64,000 bases of DNA. It comes from Emiliania huxleyi CCMP1516. Taxonomy: Eukaryota > Haptophyta > Isochrysidales > Noelaerhabdaceae. The position numbers and the translations under genes were made by a program. Positions 29,692 through 38,590 of this stretch are shown here, piece after piece. The stretch spans positions 92,045 through 156,044 of the forward strand of contig NW_005202368.1 of the NCBI RefSeq assembly GCF_000372725.1. Reading direction: 5' to 3'. Below the pieces are notes generated by a model. It was not told the DNA's origin. It made no database searches and saw only the letters and a list, made by a program, of their open reading frames with translations. Position 1 is the stretch's first letter. Each line of letters starts with the position of its first letter.

Positions 29692-29815
29692 GTGAGCGAT
29701 GTCGATGGGGTCGCAGCGAGAGACGACGCGCACGAGGAGGTCCGTGGGGAGGTCGAGGAGGCAGTTGGGCGGCGGCGTGTCTTGCGAGGGTGCGGCGGTG
29801 GAGGCGGCGGCGATG
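29570..29815. repeat. Tandem duplication of the F-box start region
   Basis: Two copies of about 120 bp, 29570-29694 and 29695-29815, share GCGATGTCG.CGGGGTCGCAG and GAGCGGCAGTGGAGGC-like blocks. On the minus strand both encode an RCDP(A/I)DIA peptide, so the 5' end of the F-box gene has been duplicated. Confidence 0.7.
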
Positions 29816-30162
29816 CGGCGCGAGCGGCGCGAGCCGCGCGGCGGTTTATGTGGACTTTTACAAGAAAAGAAAACAGATTGTCAGGCCCTTCCCCTGCGAA
29901 CGCGCACCCCCGGGGCTAGGGCTCTCTTGCCCGCAACCCGATGCCAATCATCCGGCCCGCTGGGTGCGCTTCTGAGCTCCCCGGCCCTGGATGTACGGTT
30001 GATGACTGCACTCCAAGTGCTCCAAGTGCAAAATCTCGCTGCGAGCCTGTGCGCTGTGGCTGCCTTTTCGTTAATTAAATCCTGTGTTATTGCCAGTGCG
30101 CACCAGTCTTTGCCCAGAATTCTTTAATCCTCTGTACGTGCCGCGCGTGGGTGGCAAGCGCG
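29816..30162. other. Intergenic region, partly repeated at 39.9 kb
   Basis: 29995-30035 matches 39965-40010 in inverted orientation (CGGTTGAT, CTGCACTC, AAGTGCTCCAAGT). 30089-30118 matches 39918-39947 in direct orientation (TGCCAGTGCGC, CCAGTC). No gene seen. Confidence 0.5.
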
Positions 30163-30477
30163 ATGAGCTCGAAGAAAGGCAAAAATAAACACGGGGCACC
30201 TGCGCCTTCAATGCTAGCGTCAAGTGGCAGGAGGCTTGAGATCAGGCTGCGGCCCTCGTCACAGCACAAGCTGCCAGAGGACACGGCGTTGCACATATCG
30301 GTGCCGCCCGACGGCGAGGGCCACAGCCTTGAGATCTCAAGGGCCGCAGCCGCCTGCGTCCTGCCTGAGAGCCGCCCTCGGTCCGCTCCGGCTGGCGACA
30401 CATTTCCAGATCCCGTAACTGGCGAGATGGACTGGGAGGCGGTTGCCGACTTCGTGCGTGGGCAGGGGAGAGCTTGA
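30163..30477 (+). CDS. Small hypothetical protein
   Basis: 105 codons from MSSKKGKNKHG. The body reads LEIRLRPSSQHKLPEDTALH, ISVPPDGEGHSLEISRAAAA and FPDPVTGEMDWEAVADFVRG. No family recognised. Downstream the frame MQDLLHVLDNGGSMEENPCR and the alternative RGEILAALDRALPDQDDIF (30500-30640) both look coding, so the gene may continue through an intron. Confidence 0.4.
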   Translation: MSSKKGKNKHGAPAPSMLASSGRRLEIRLRPSSQHKLPEDTALHISVPPDGEGHSLEISRAAAACVLPESRPRSAPAGDTFPDPVTGEMDWEAVADFVRGQGRA

Positions 30478-30649
30478 GGACATCAGCAATGCAAGATCTG
30501 CTGCACGTTCTCGACAACGGCGGATCCATGGAGGAGAATCCATGCCGGCGCTTCCGAGAGGCGAAATTCTCGCTGCGCTCGACCGGGCGCTCCCGGACCA
30601 GGATGACATCTTTGTGATGTATCCGGAAAACCTTCCCGTAGCAGATGGA

Positions 30650-31771
30650 TCAGCTCGAGTTTCGACCAACGCCAGTTGCGCCAACGCTTACGTTCTTTCT
30701 CGCTCGTGCAACGAAATGCCGCTCCCGCCAATGCTGGACGTGCGCCGTCAAATTCCAGGCCTGGGTGGCACTCCTCGCCGCCGTCGCGGTGCAGCGCGGC
30801 CTCGTCGTCGGTGGGCCCTGGCTGAGGGAGCTCCGCCCGCAGCTGAGCCACTCGGGCAGCCGCGCGCTCGACGGCCGGCCGCAAAAGGCCTCGGGCCGTA
30901 CCAAGGCCACCGTGTTGAGCTTCATGCTGGCAACGGTGTGGCCGCGCAGCGCGAGCAACCCGGGCACGCAAATCTCGACCGCGACGGCGCACGGCGCGGT
31001 GGCGTTGGCGTGCAGGTAGATTCGAAGCGCGACGTCCGCCGCATCCCGCCTCATGAGCAGCGCCGCGTCGCCGTGCTGAAGCGCCGAGTAGGCACCCATC
31101 CAGTTTAGCACATCGGTAGGCTCGGGCAGCGTGCACGTCAGCAATAGGTCGGGCCGCAGCCTGAAGACAAGCGTGTAGGCGGCTCCACGCCGCCGCTCCT
31201 CCGCTTGGAGCGCACCGTGCAGGAGCAGCCAACGAAAGAAGAGCACTGACCAGCGTTGTGGACGGTGCAACAAGGCACCCCGCCAGCGTGGATGATTGCG
31301 CACGACCTCGTCGGGCTCGATGCACAGGTAGACCGGACGGAGGTCGTGACGGAGGGCGGCCGCAAGAGCCTCGGTTCTGGCGTCATCCGTAACGTCCCGC
31401 GCAACACTGCCCACGCTGAAATTGTGCCACGCGCTGTACTCGTGCTCTGGGCTCAGGTGCGCGAGCACACTCGCACCAGTCGGCCGGACCACGTTGAGTA
31501 GCAGCTCACGGCGCACGGGCGGTTCCGCCAGGCTGCGGATCTGCCCGGCCAGCAGCACGGCGACGGACGGGCGTGCGGCGTCGGCCGCCGGTGCGTCGGC
31601 CGCCGACACCATGGACTTGAACGATTTAGGAATCCTCATCTGGACATCGGCGCAGGTTCTTGCCAAACGCTGTACACAGCGAGTGCCCCCAAGACGGACA
31701 GACCGGAGGCTCCGGCACTTGAAAGATTTTCCGCTCACTAGTAGTCGTTGAAGAGAGATCAGAAGAGGCAC
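30650..31771 (-). CDS. Glycosyltransferase-like protein
   Basis: Up to 373 residues; the ATG giving MRIPKSFKSMVSAADAP is an alternative start. Core reads PSVAVLLAGQIRSLAEPPVR, then NVVRPTGASVLAHLSPEHEY, VYLCIEPDEVVRNHPRW, VLFFRWLLLHGALQAEERR, YTLVFRLRPDLLLTCTLPEP, and WMGAYSALQHGDAALLMRRD. The AGQIRS opening and the FRLRPDLLL block recur in algal predicted glycosyltransferases (recalled, not searched). A similar opening (LAVLVRGQTFRG) occurs in the 49.6-51.1 kb gene, so the two may be distant relatives. Donor and acceptor unknown. The first 45 residues lie close to a SINE-like copy and may be leader. Confidence 0.5.
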   Translation of the reverse strand: MPLLISLQRLLVSGKSFKCRSLRSVRLGGTRCVQRLARTCADVQMRIPKSFKSMVSAADAPAADAARPSVAVLLAGQIRSLAEPPVRRELLLNVVRPTGASVLAHLSPEHEYSAWHNFSVGSVARDVTDDARTEALAAALRHDLRPVYLCIEPDEVVRNHPRWRGALLHRPQRWSVLFFRWLLLHGALQAEERRRGAAYTLVFRLRPDLLLTCTLPEPTDVLNWMGAYSALQHGDAALLMRRDAADVALRIYLHANATAPCAVAVEICVPGLLALRGHTVASMKLNTVALVRPEAFCGRPSSARLPEWLSCGRSSLSQGPPTTRPRCTATAARSATQAWNLTAHVQHWRERHFVARARKNVSVGATGVGRNSS

Positions 31772-31886
31772 ACTCCCAAGGGTGGGCGACGGCTAGCACC
31801 ACACTCCTCTCCTTAAAATCCCTGTGTGGTGGCGGCGTGCCGTCCTCCCATCCCCCTCCCTTGTGGGTTGTCTGTTTTCTTTCTTT
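31751..31886 (+). mobile_element. SINE-like family A copy
   Basis: Shares AGGGTGGGCGACGGCTAGC, CTCCTTAAAATCCCTGTGTG and the TTTTCTTTCTTTT tail with the other copies. Flanks TAGTCGTTG (31742-31750) and TAGTTGTTG (31887-31895) match at 8 of 9 positions, a worn target-site duplication. Confidence 0.65.
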
Positions 31887-32059
31887 TAGTTGTTGTTTGT
31901 TTGTGTTCTTTTAGTGCTCCCTTTGCGAGCTTACCCCGAGCTGCAGGTCAGACTCGAGAGACATCGTATTAACATCGACTTACGACTACAACGTCATGCG
32001 CACACAGATCCGATGTGAACACGAAAACCGCATCAGCTGGACACACGCTCACGAGAGGT

Positions 32060-34168
32060 TCACCGCCGCCTTCTTCGGACGAGGAAGGCGCAGTGGTAGC
32101 CGTTGTGGTCCTTGGCCGGGTGGTAGCTGTACCAGCAGCGCCTGTCCACCTCGCTCAGGCCGGGCAGCGCCTCTCCGAGGTGCGCGTCCACGGCGGCCCA
32201 CAGCACCCCGCCCTGCTTTTGGTGCGAGCGATGCGCGACGTGGTGGCCGCTGCCCGTCACGACCCAAACCTCGGCGTGGTGGGAGAGCATCGGAGGAAGC
32301 ACCTCCTCCAGCACCGCCGACACCGTGCTTCGCGACTGGAAGTGCAGGTCCACCAGCCCCCCTCCTGCCCCTCCGCCGCCAGCCTCGTCCTCAAACAGCA
32401 GCGTGAGCGGCCAGACGCTGCCGTCCGGCCTGCGGTGGCAGCGGTTCACGGCGGCGAAGCGCTCCATCGGGTCTGCGATCGCAAAGGCGCTGGCGCCGGC
32501 GCGCGCCGCCAAGTCCACCCACGACTCGGCGGGGATCCGAACCTCCCTCGAGGAGCGGACCACCCTCGGCGGTGCAAGCCGTGGAGGAGGAGGAGGGAGC
32601 CGCGACGCCGGCTCGGACGGCAGCGCGCTCGCCGCCGCGCCGACGCGCCCCGCCCAGGAGCCCGCCGCCGCCACCGCGGCACCCTCCCCGCGCGGCGGTG
32701 ACGGCGCGGCCTGTGGCACGGCCTGTGGCACGGCCTCCGCCTCAAAGGCGCGCCAGCAAGCGTCGCAGTAGAAGAGGCCATCGTCGGGGTCGATGGCGCC
32801 GGCGGCCGAGTCGCTCGCGCACTCGGCGCAGAGCAGCAGGTCGAGTGGCTGCGCCGGCGGCGGGTCCGCCCCGGCCGCCTCCTCTCCCGCCGCCTCTGCC
32901 ACCTCTGCCGCCTCCTCCGCCGCGTCGCCGCGCGGCGGGCTCGGAGGGAGCAGCGCCAGCCGGCTGAGCTCCTCCTCCAGCTCGAGCAGCACGAACGCGT
33001 CGAGCGCCGCGTACTCGAGCTGCTCCGCCGACAGCGGCCTCGCGGCCCAGTCGGAGCTCTGGCGCGACTTGTCAAGACTCGCTCGCAGCAGCGCCTCGCA
33101 TGCGCCGGCCAACCCAACCACCGTCCGGCGCGGCGAGCCGACCGCCCTCGTCGCGGCGCGCTGCAAGTCGCGCATGTTCGCGGCGCCTTCGGTGACGCCC
33201 GGCAGCGAGGTCTCGAGCCGGCGAAGGTCCTCGCCGGAGGCGAAACCGAGCTTCTCGCTTTCCTCGGCGCGGAGCAGGCGGAGGAGGCAGCGCCGCAGCT
33301 CCGAGCGGCTCTCCTCGGCGCCGGGCGAGGCGAAGGCGGCGACGTCGACGACAAAAGCCTCGCGCCGCGTGGCGAGCTGCAGCAGCTGCAGCGAGCCGTC
33401 GTCGTCGGAAGGGTTCTCGTGGCGGTTGCGCGGCCGCCACTCGCAGTCGAACGCAACAGGCTCTCCCCGAGACACCGCCTCGTCGAGCGCAGCGGAGAGG
33501 GCGGCGATCCCGGCCCCGCCTTGGACAGAGAGGACCCGTGGGGGCCGCTTCGGCGCGCGGAGTGGAGGCGAGGAAAAGGGACGCTCCTCGGCCGAGGCGG
33601 CGCCTCGGCGCGTCTCCGGCGTCCCTTGCTTCTGCGGCGGCCTCACTGACGGCGCGTCCTGCGGCTCCTCCGTCTCCAACAGGTCCTCCTGCCACACACC
33701 GCCCGCGAGCAGCGGCATCCGCCTCTGCCCGCTCGCCGGCGCCGCCAGCTCGCGGCCGACCGGCGCGGCTGCTGCTGCGTGCTTGGCACCGCCGCCGAGG
33801 CTGGCCGCCGCGAGCGTTCCTGCAATAGTGTCGACTGGCGCCGGATGGCGGTATAGGCAGCCGCGGGTTTTACAGGCGCTCCCCCACTCGCACGCTATCA
33901 GCGCGTACTTGCGGCGCAGCTCCTGGGCAGGCGGCGCCGTACGTGCAGAGCGGCAGCTGCGGCTTCTTCTTGGGCCATTGCCGTCCGGGAATAAGATAAG
34001 AATTCTTAAGACACAAGCCTCTCTGAAGATAAGAAATCGCGTTTGCCCAAGGCGACGGCCGGCGCGACAGCGGTTTGTACTCTGAAGGGTAAGGTAAGGT
34101 AAGGTAAGGTAAACTTCTCCACACACACGAGGTGGTGGGGCAAGGGGGGGTGTACTCTGAAGCCTCAA
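32060..34168 (-). CDS. CCCH zinc finger - DEDD 3'-5' exonuclease - Smr fusion protein
   Basis: Up to 702 residues. A CCCH finger CEWGSACKTRGCLYRH lies at about residue 93. A 3'-5' exonuclease domain spans about 220-420: AFDCEWRPRN (Exo I, DxE), LQLLQLATRREAFVVDV, LGFASGEDLRRLE (Exo II), and LSAEQLEYAALDAFVLLELE (Exo III, YxxxD). A CxxC pair LLCAECASDS / LFYCDACWRAFE comes next. The C-terminus is an Smr-like domain (GGLVDLHFQSRSTVSAVLEE, EVWVVTGSGHHV, GGVLWAAVDAHL), the MutS2-type nuclease fold. Exonuclease domains of this type process RNA or DNA ends; Smr domains cut RNA or DNA or bind ribosomes. The fusion suggests an RNA quality-control role (inference). The N-terminal 40 residues run into a SINE-like insert, so the true start is uncertain. 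Confidence 0.75.
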   Translation of the reverse strand: MRLQSTPPLAPPPRVCGEVYLTLPYLTLQSTNRCRAGRRLGQTRFLIFREACVLRILILFPDGNGPRRSRSCRSARTAPPAQELRRKYALIACEWGSACKTRGCLYRHPAPVDTIAGTLAAASLGGGAKHAAAAAPVGRELAAPASGQRRMPLLAGGVWQEDLLETEEPQDAPSVRPPQKQGTPETRRGAASAEERPFSSPPLRAPKRPPRVLSVQGGAGIAALSAALDEAVSRGEPVAFDCEWRPRNRHENPSDDDGSLQLLQLATRREAFVVDVAAFASPGAEESRSELRRCLLRLLRAEESEKLGFASGEDLRRLETSLPGVTEGAANMRDLQRAATRAVGSPRRTVVGLAGACEALLRASLDKSRQSSDWAARPLSAEQLEYAALDAFVLLELEEELSRLALLPPSPPRGDAAEEAAEVAEAAGEEAAGADPPPAQPLDLLLCAECASDSAAGAIDPDDGLFYCDACWRAFEAEAVPQAVPQAAPSPPRGEGAAVAAAGSWAGRVGAAASALPSEPASRLPPPPPRLAPPRVVRSSREVRIPAESWVDLAARAGASAFAIADPMERFAAVNRCHRRPDGSVWPLTLLFEDEAGGGGAGGGLVDLHFQSRSTVSAVLEEVLPPMLSHHAEVWVVTGSGHHVAHRSHQKQGGVLWAAVDAHLGEALPGLSEVDRRCWYSYHPAKDHNGYHCAFLVRRRRR
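34088..34150 (-). mobile_element. SINE-like family B copy with 12-bp target duplication
   Basis: A 63-bp element in reverse orientation: five GGTAA units, then ACTTCTCCACACACACGAGG and a G-rich end. A perfect TGTACTCTGAAG duplication lies at 34076-34087 and 34151-34162. It interrupts the 5' part of the exonuclease gene or its leader. Confidence 0.85.
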
Positions 34169-34207
34169 CCGGTGCTTACCCTCGCGTGAACTAGGGTGGA
34201 TGCACGG

Positions 34208-36223
34208 TCAAACTGCCTTGCGCGCCCCCTCCCAGTCCCGGATCTGACGGCGCAGCATGTGGTTGGGTGTGAGGTATGGGTGCTCGAGCGCGCCGCCCGT
34301 CAGAGGGCTCGTCGACTTGGTCGCGAGCCAGCGCTCGATCGCCGTCCGCTCGTAAGCATGCCCGTCCGCCGCCATCACCGGGTCGCTCATGATCTCGGTC
34401 GTGATTGGGCAGATAAAGTCGTCCGGCGGCTCCTCCTCTCCCTCAGGCGGCGCCTCCGCCGCCGGTGACGAAGCGCCCTCGGCGAATCGCGCCTGATCCC
34501 CCGCCGCACGCGTCGCCCCGACCTCCAGCCTCGCGCTCTCCTCGAGCGCCGCCGCCAACTCCGCATCCTCTCTCGCCGCCAGCGCTGCCTCATCCTCGGG
34601 CTCCTCGGGCGACGTCCCAGCGCCGCCCCCGCCGCCCCCGCCGCCCTTCTTCTTCTTCTTCTTCTTCCCCTTCTTGCTCTCCCTGGCGCGCTCCCCCGCC
34701 TCCTTCTCCGCCTCCTCCCCCGCCAGCAGCGCCTCGGCATGCCGCGTCGCCTCCGCCTCTGCCGCCGCTCTCTCCGCCTCCCTCGCCACCGCCTCCGCCG
34801 CCCTCGCCGCCGCCGCATGCTCCTCGAAGGCGCGCACGCACTCGGCGTGGCCATTCTCCTTCGCCCACTGCAGCGCCGTCTTATTGGTGCGCGCCGCCGC
34901 GTCTGCGCCCGCCCGCAGCAGGCAGAGCACGACGGCGGGGTGGTTGTTGTAGGCGGCGTCCATCAGCGCGGTGCCGCCGCCGCTGTTCTGCATGTTGATC
35001 TCCGCGCCGCGCTCCAGCAGCAACTCGATCACCCGCTCGCGGCCGTTGGCGGCGGCGAACATCAGCGCGGTGTCGCCGTCGCTATCCTGCAAGTTCACCT
35101 CCGCGCCGTGCCGCAGCAGCAGCTCGACCACCCGCTCGTGGCCCTTCTGGGCGGCGGCAATCAGCGCGGTGCCGCCTTTGCTGTCCTGCTTGTTGATTTC
35201 CGCGCCGCGCTGCAGCAGCAACTCGACCACCCGCTCGTGGCCTTTCTGGGCGGCGTTCATCAGCGCTGTGCCGCCGTTGCCGCCCTGCACGTTGACCTCC
35301 GCGTCGTGCCGCAACAGCAGCTCGACCACCCGCTCGTGGCCTCGGCGGGCGGCGGATATCAGCGCGGTGTCGCCGTTGCTGTCCTGCTGGTTGATCTCCG
35401 CGCCGCGCCGGAGCAGCAGCTCGAGGACCCGCTCGTGGCCCTCCTGGGCGGCGCACATCAGCGCGGTGATGCCGCTCACATTGCCTACGCCGCCAGTCGC
35501 GTTGACCCGCCCGCCGCTGTCAAGCCACGACAGCAGCGCCGCCTCGTCGCCTTCCGCAGCCGCGTTAGCCGCCTCTGCGGTAAGGCTGCCCACTGAGCCG
35601 GAAGAGGCCGCTTCGCCCGAGGAAGCGCCGCCCGCGCCGCCCGCCGCCGCCTCGCGCCGCCCCGCCGTGGCCACCTCCGCGATGTGCTGCCGGAAGGCCT
35701 CGACGCACGCGGCGTGGCCCTTCTCTTTGGCAAACTGTAGCGCGGACTTGCCGTTCAGTGCGCGCAGCTTCGTATCCGCGCCCGCCCGCAGCAGGCGAAG
35801 CACGACGGCGGGGTGGCCGTCGATGGCGGCGCCCATCAGCGCGGTGCCGCCTTTGCTGCTCTGCTTGTTGACCTCAGCACCGCGCTGCAGCAGTAGCTCG
35901 ACCACCCGCTCGTGGCCATGCTGGGCGGCGAGCATCAGCGCGGTCCAGCCGTCGCTCCTCTGCAAGTTGATCTCCACGCCGCGCTGAAGCAGCAGCTCGA
36001 CCACCCGCTCGTGGCCTTGGCCGGCGGCGAACATCAGCGCGGTGATGCCGCTCAAATTGCCCGCCACGCAAGTCGCGTTGACCTGCCCGCCGCTGTCAAT
36101 CCACGACAGCAGCGCCGCCTCGTCCCCTTCCGCAGCCGCATTCGCCGCCTCTGCGGGAATGCTGCCCAGTAAGCTGGAAGAGGCCGCGGCGTTCGCTCCC
36201 GCCGCCGCCTCGCCCGAGACCAT
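34208..36223 (-). CDS. Ankyrin-repeat U-box E3 ubiquitin ligase
   Basis: 671 residues, intronless. Ankyrin repeats occupy about residues 20-175 and 205-450 (units such as GITALMFAAGQGHERVVELL, LQRGVEINLQRSDGWTALML). There follows a Glu/Ala coiled-coil stretch, a Lys-run plus Gly-run linker at about 535-560, and a C-terminal U-box at about 595-665 (PDDFICPITTEIMSDPVMAA, DGHAYERTAIERWLATKSTS). The U-box recruits E2 enzymes and the ankyrin units bind substrates. Repeat units are near identical at the DNA level, pointing to recent expansion. It lies between the two copies of a segmental duplication. Confidence 0.85.
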   Translation of the reverse strand: MVSGEAAAGANAAASSSLLGSIPAEAANAAAEGDEAALLSWIDSGGQVNATCVAGNLSGITALMFAAGQGHERVVELLLQRGVEINLQRSDGWTALMLAAQHGHERVVELLLQRGAEVNKQSSKGGTALMGAAIDGHPAVVLRLLRAGADTKLRALNGKSALQFAKEKGHAACVEAFRQHIAEVATAGRREAAAGGAGGASSGEAASSGSVGSLTAEAANAAAEGDEAALLSWLDSGGRVNATGGVGNVSGITALMCAAQEGHERVLELLLRRGAEINQQDSNGDTALISAARRGHERVVELLLRHDAEVNVQGGNGGTALMNAAQKGHERVVELLLQRGAEINKQDSKGGTALIAAAQKGHERVVELLLRHGAEVNLQDSDGDTALMFAAANGRERVIELLLERGAEINMQNSGGGTALMDAAYNNHPAVVLCLLRAGADAAARTNKTALQWAKENGHAECVRAFEEHAAAARAAEAVAREAERAAAEAEATRHAEALLAGEEAEKEAGERARESKKGKKKKKKKGGGGGGGGAGTSPEEPEDEAALAAREDAELAAALEESARLEVGATRAAGDQARFAEGASSPAAEAPPEGEEEPPDDFICPITTEIMSDPVMAADGHAYERTAIERWLATKSTSPLTGGALEHPYLTPNHMLRRQIRDWEGARKAV

Positions 36224-36348
36224 GGAGGGTTCCGGCTCTTTGTTGGTTGAGGCCCCCGAAATGGTTGAACGAGACGACCCCCCGTCATCACCCCCTCCCT
36301 CCTAAAAAAAACGCGGGAAGCGATCGTAGTAGAGCCATCGTAGTAGAG

Positions 36349-36590
36349 CCAACAGGTCCTCCTGCCACACACCGCCCGCGAGCAGCGGCATCCGCCTCTG
36401 CCCGCTCGCCGGCGCCGCCAGCTCGCCGCCGACCGGCGCGGCTGCTGCTGCGTGCTTGGCACCGCCGCCGAGGCTGGCCGCCGCGAGCGTTCCTGCAATA
36501 GTGTCGACTGGCGCCGGATGGCGGTATAGGCAGCCGCGGGTTTTACAGGCGCTCCCCCACTCGCACGCTCTCCGCGCGTACTTGCGGCGC
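36349..36590 (-). repeat. Segmental duplicate of 33697-33920
   Basis: About 225 bp almost identical to the 5' part of the CCCH-exonuclease-Smr gene, in the same orientation. The copies part just after CCAACAGG on one side and after the GTACTTGCGGCGC block on the other. Beyond this, matches resume near 33950-34070 and 36760-36930. Confidence 0.85.
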
Positions 36591-36798
36591 TGTTGCGGCG
36601 CAGCTTGTCCGCCTCTTCGGGCCCGGGATGGATGTTCTGGCACCTTGACCTGAACTCGCACAATCCCGACAGGAATGGCTTGCAGACGATCTCGCTCTTC
36701 CGCACGGCGCCCTTGGGAGGGTGGCGGTAGATGCAGCCGGGTCTGGTGCAGGCGGCGCCGTACGTGCAGAGCGGCAGCTGCGGCTTCTTCTTGGGCAT
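36350..36798 (-). pseudogene. Three-finger CCCH protein, partial duplicate gene
   Basis: Begins MPKKKPQLPLCTYGAACTRP. Three CCCH fingers are visible: CTYGAACTRPGCIYRH (Cx5Cx4Cx3H), CKPFLSGLCEFRSRCQNIH, and, after an 11-nt insertion relative to the other copy, CEWGSACKTRGCLYRH. After AAAAPVGGELAAPASGQRRM and GGVWQEDLL the similarity to the exonuclease gene stops and no exonuclease domain follows. Meanwhile the exonuclease gene keeps finger 3 but has lost the middle finger. The pair therefore looks like two differently damaged descendants of one duplicated 5' region. It might still be expressed as a small RNA-binding protein. Confidence 0.55.
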
Positions 36799-36939
36799 TG
36801 GGCCTGCAGGTTAGGGCAATGTTGGGCCCGCAGCGACAGGCCGCGCTGGTACGGCTGGGTTCGGGCCCTTTGCCGTCCGGGACGAAGACGAAATCGCGTG
36901 CGCACGCGCAGCGCAGCCCAGGCGACGGCCGGCGCGACG

Positions 36940-37345
36940 CCGGCGCGACAGCCCCGTGCTGACCCATGCCGTCGGTGAGGTAGCCGGTGTAGTGCACAAA
37001 CACCTTTTGGAACGGCTGCGGCTTCTCGCCTCCGCCTTCTCGCAAAAACTTGTACTTGAACCCGGGCGCGGTCTTCGAGTCCTGGAAGTCTCTGAAGTAG
37101 CTGGCGTCGAACGGGCCCTCGTGCGCCGTCCAACCGCCCGCAGCAGACGTGTATCCGTCCGAATAGAAGAGGCCCTCCGCTGCGGCGCGGGAAGGCGCCG
37201 CCGCCGCGGCTGCTGCGACTGAGACACCGAGCGCTGCACGCCGGCCGACGGCGGCGGTGCTGCTGGCCGGCTCGGGCCGGTGGGAGACGGACGGGAGCAG
37301 GGCGACCGCGGCGAGCGCCGGGGCGGAGGGGAAAGACGGCTTGCT
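36940..37345 (-). pseudogene. FKBP-type peptidyl-prolyl isomerase, 5' part only
   Basis: Reads a targeting region with a twin-Arg motif and hydrophobic core (VGRRAALGVSVAAAAA), typical of a thylakoid-lumen precursor. Then come GLFYSDGYTSAAGGW, FKYKFLREGGGEKPQPFQKV and FVHYTGYLTDG, the first half of an FKBP domain. The exon then ends at a possible GC donor, and the expected second half (FDSS, PF, GxVIxGW) is not found before the CCCH duplicate begins. The gene appears truncated by the rearrangement, unless the remaining exon lies elsewhere. The start codon is not visible in this frame, so an upstream exon is probable. Confidence 0.6.
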
Positions 37346-37972
37346 GGAGCGACAGGAGGCCGCCCTCGAGCTTTGCGAGGCGGGCCTCTGCCTTGTCCAC
37401 CGCGGTCTCGAGCTCCTGCTTCTTGAGGGTGAGCGCGAGGACCCGGGCGGCCTGCTGCTTCTCGTAGTCGGCAAAGCGCTTCTGCCCCTCGGCCAGGTTC
37501 TTGAGGATGTCCGAGTGCTTGCCGATGAACTGCCACTGCTTGCCGGCCTCCTCCTCCATGCGCTCGGCCCGGAGATTGGCGCCGCGGGTGAACCCCCCGA
37601 ACTCCTTGAGCGAGACCCACTCGAGGGGGTCGAACGCTGGTGCCTGTCAACAGCGCATGCGGCGGCGCATGAGACAGCGCGGGGCGCGGGGCACGGGGCG
37701 GCGCGCGGCGCCTCGATGCGGCGGACGGGGGGCGGGAGGACGAGGGGCACTGGCTCCCCCTCGAGGATCACCGGCCGGCGGGGGGGCGAGGCCAGCTCCT
37801 TGAGCGTTTCCGCCGCTGCCGAGGCGGCCAAGGCGGCCTCCATGTTGTTGCGCTCGGCGGTCTCAAACCCTCCCTTGCGAGTGCGCTTTTGGACCGGGCC
37901 GTCCCGCTCGAACTCCGGGAAGCCATCCATGTGGAGCTTGCGCATCGCGTGCACGTGCTTCTTGCGCGCCAT
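37330..37972 (-). CDS. Coiled-coil protein, two exons
   Basis: Exon 1 from MARKKHVHAMRKLHMDGFPE (37972) through ETAERNNMEAALAASAAAET to about 37700. Exon 2 begins near 37645 after a CAG acceptor: APAFDPLEWVSLKEFGGFTR, then RMEEEAGKQWQFIGKHSDIL, KNLAEGQKRFADYEKQQAAR and ELETAVDKAEARLAKLEGG, a clear coiled coil. No family recognised. The 3' end overlaps the zone where the FKBP frame begins, so the stop and the gene boundary are uncertain. It could even be the 5' part of a fused transcript. Confidence 0.5.
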
Positions 37973-38590
37973 CCTGCGGCGGCAGCGCAGTCGAGTCAGT
38001 GGTGCTCGATGGAACGGCGCGGCGCGGGGCCCGCGGGGGAGGGGTGGCGGCATGGCCCGGCCCGGAGCGCGTGGCTCCCCGCGCCGCGGAGAGGCGGGGG
38101 GCGGGAGGGGGGCGGCATGCAGCAGTGCGGGAGGCGGCCCGGATAAACCTGTTAGTCGCAGTCTGCAACTAGCAGAGTGGAAAAAAGAAATCTAGTTGAG
38201 TATGGGAGGGCCTGCAATTTGCTTGCATGCAATCCATGCTCCCGAGCTGAGGTCCTGCATTGCTCGCAATCACACGCAATCCCACGCAATCAAGGGAATC
38301 TCAGTGGGCGCACTCTCAATTGCACCTCGCCCCTTTTTCTTTTTCCATCCCCTACCTCGCCGCGAAGAAGAAATCCAGCCTGGATTGGCCGCCGAAAAAG
38401 AAATCCATACTGGCACTCCGCGGTTTCTTTTTTCCATCCCCTACCTTCACACTGCTGTGAACAGGTGCCGAACCCATACTGTGACCTCAGAGCATATGCG
38501 TGTATTCCTCCGCCGGCCAGCTCGCATCGGAGAGTGAAAAAGTAAAAAAATCGGGCTGCGCAGAAATAGCCCTCGGTCAGGCTGAAGGAC
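37973..38590. other. Intergenic region, divergent promoters
   Basis: Between the coiled-coil gene and the kelch gene. A two-copy repeat of TTTCCATCCCCTACC plus GAAATCCA units spans 38337-38455. No gene supported. Confidence 0.45.
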
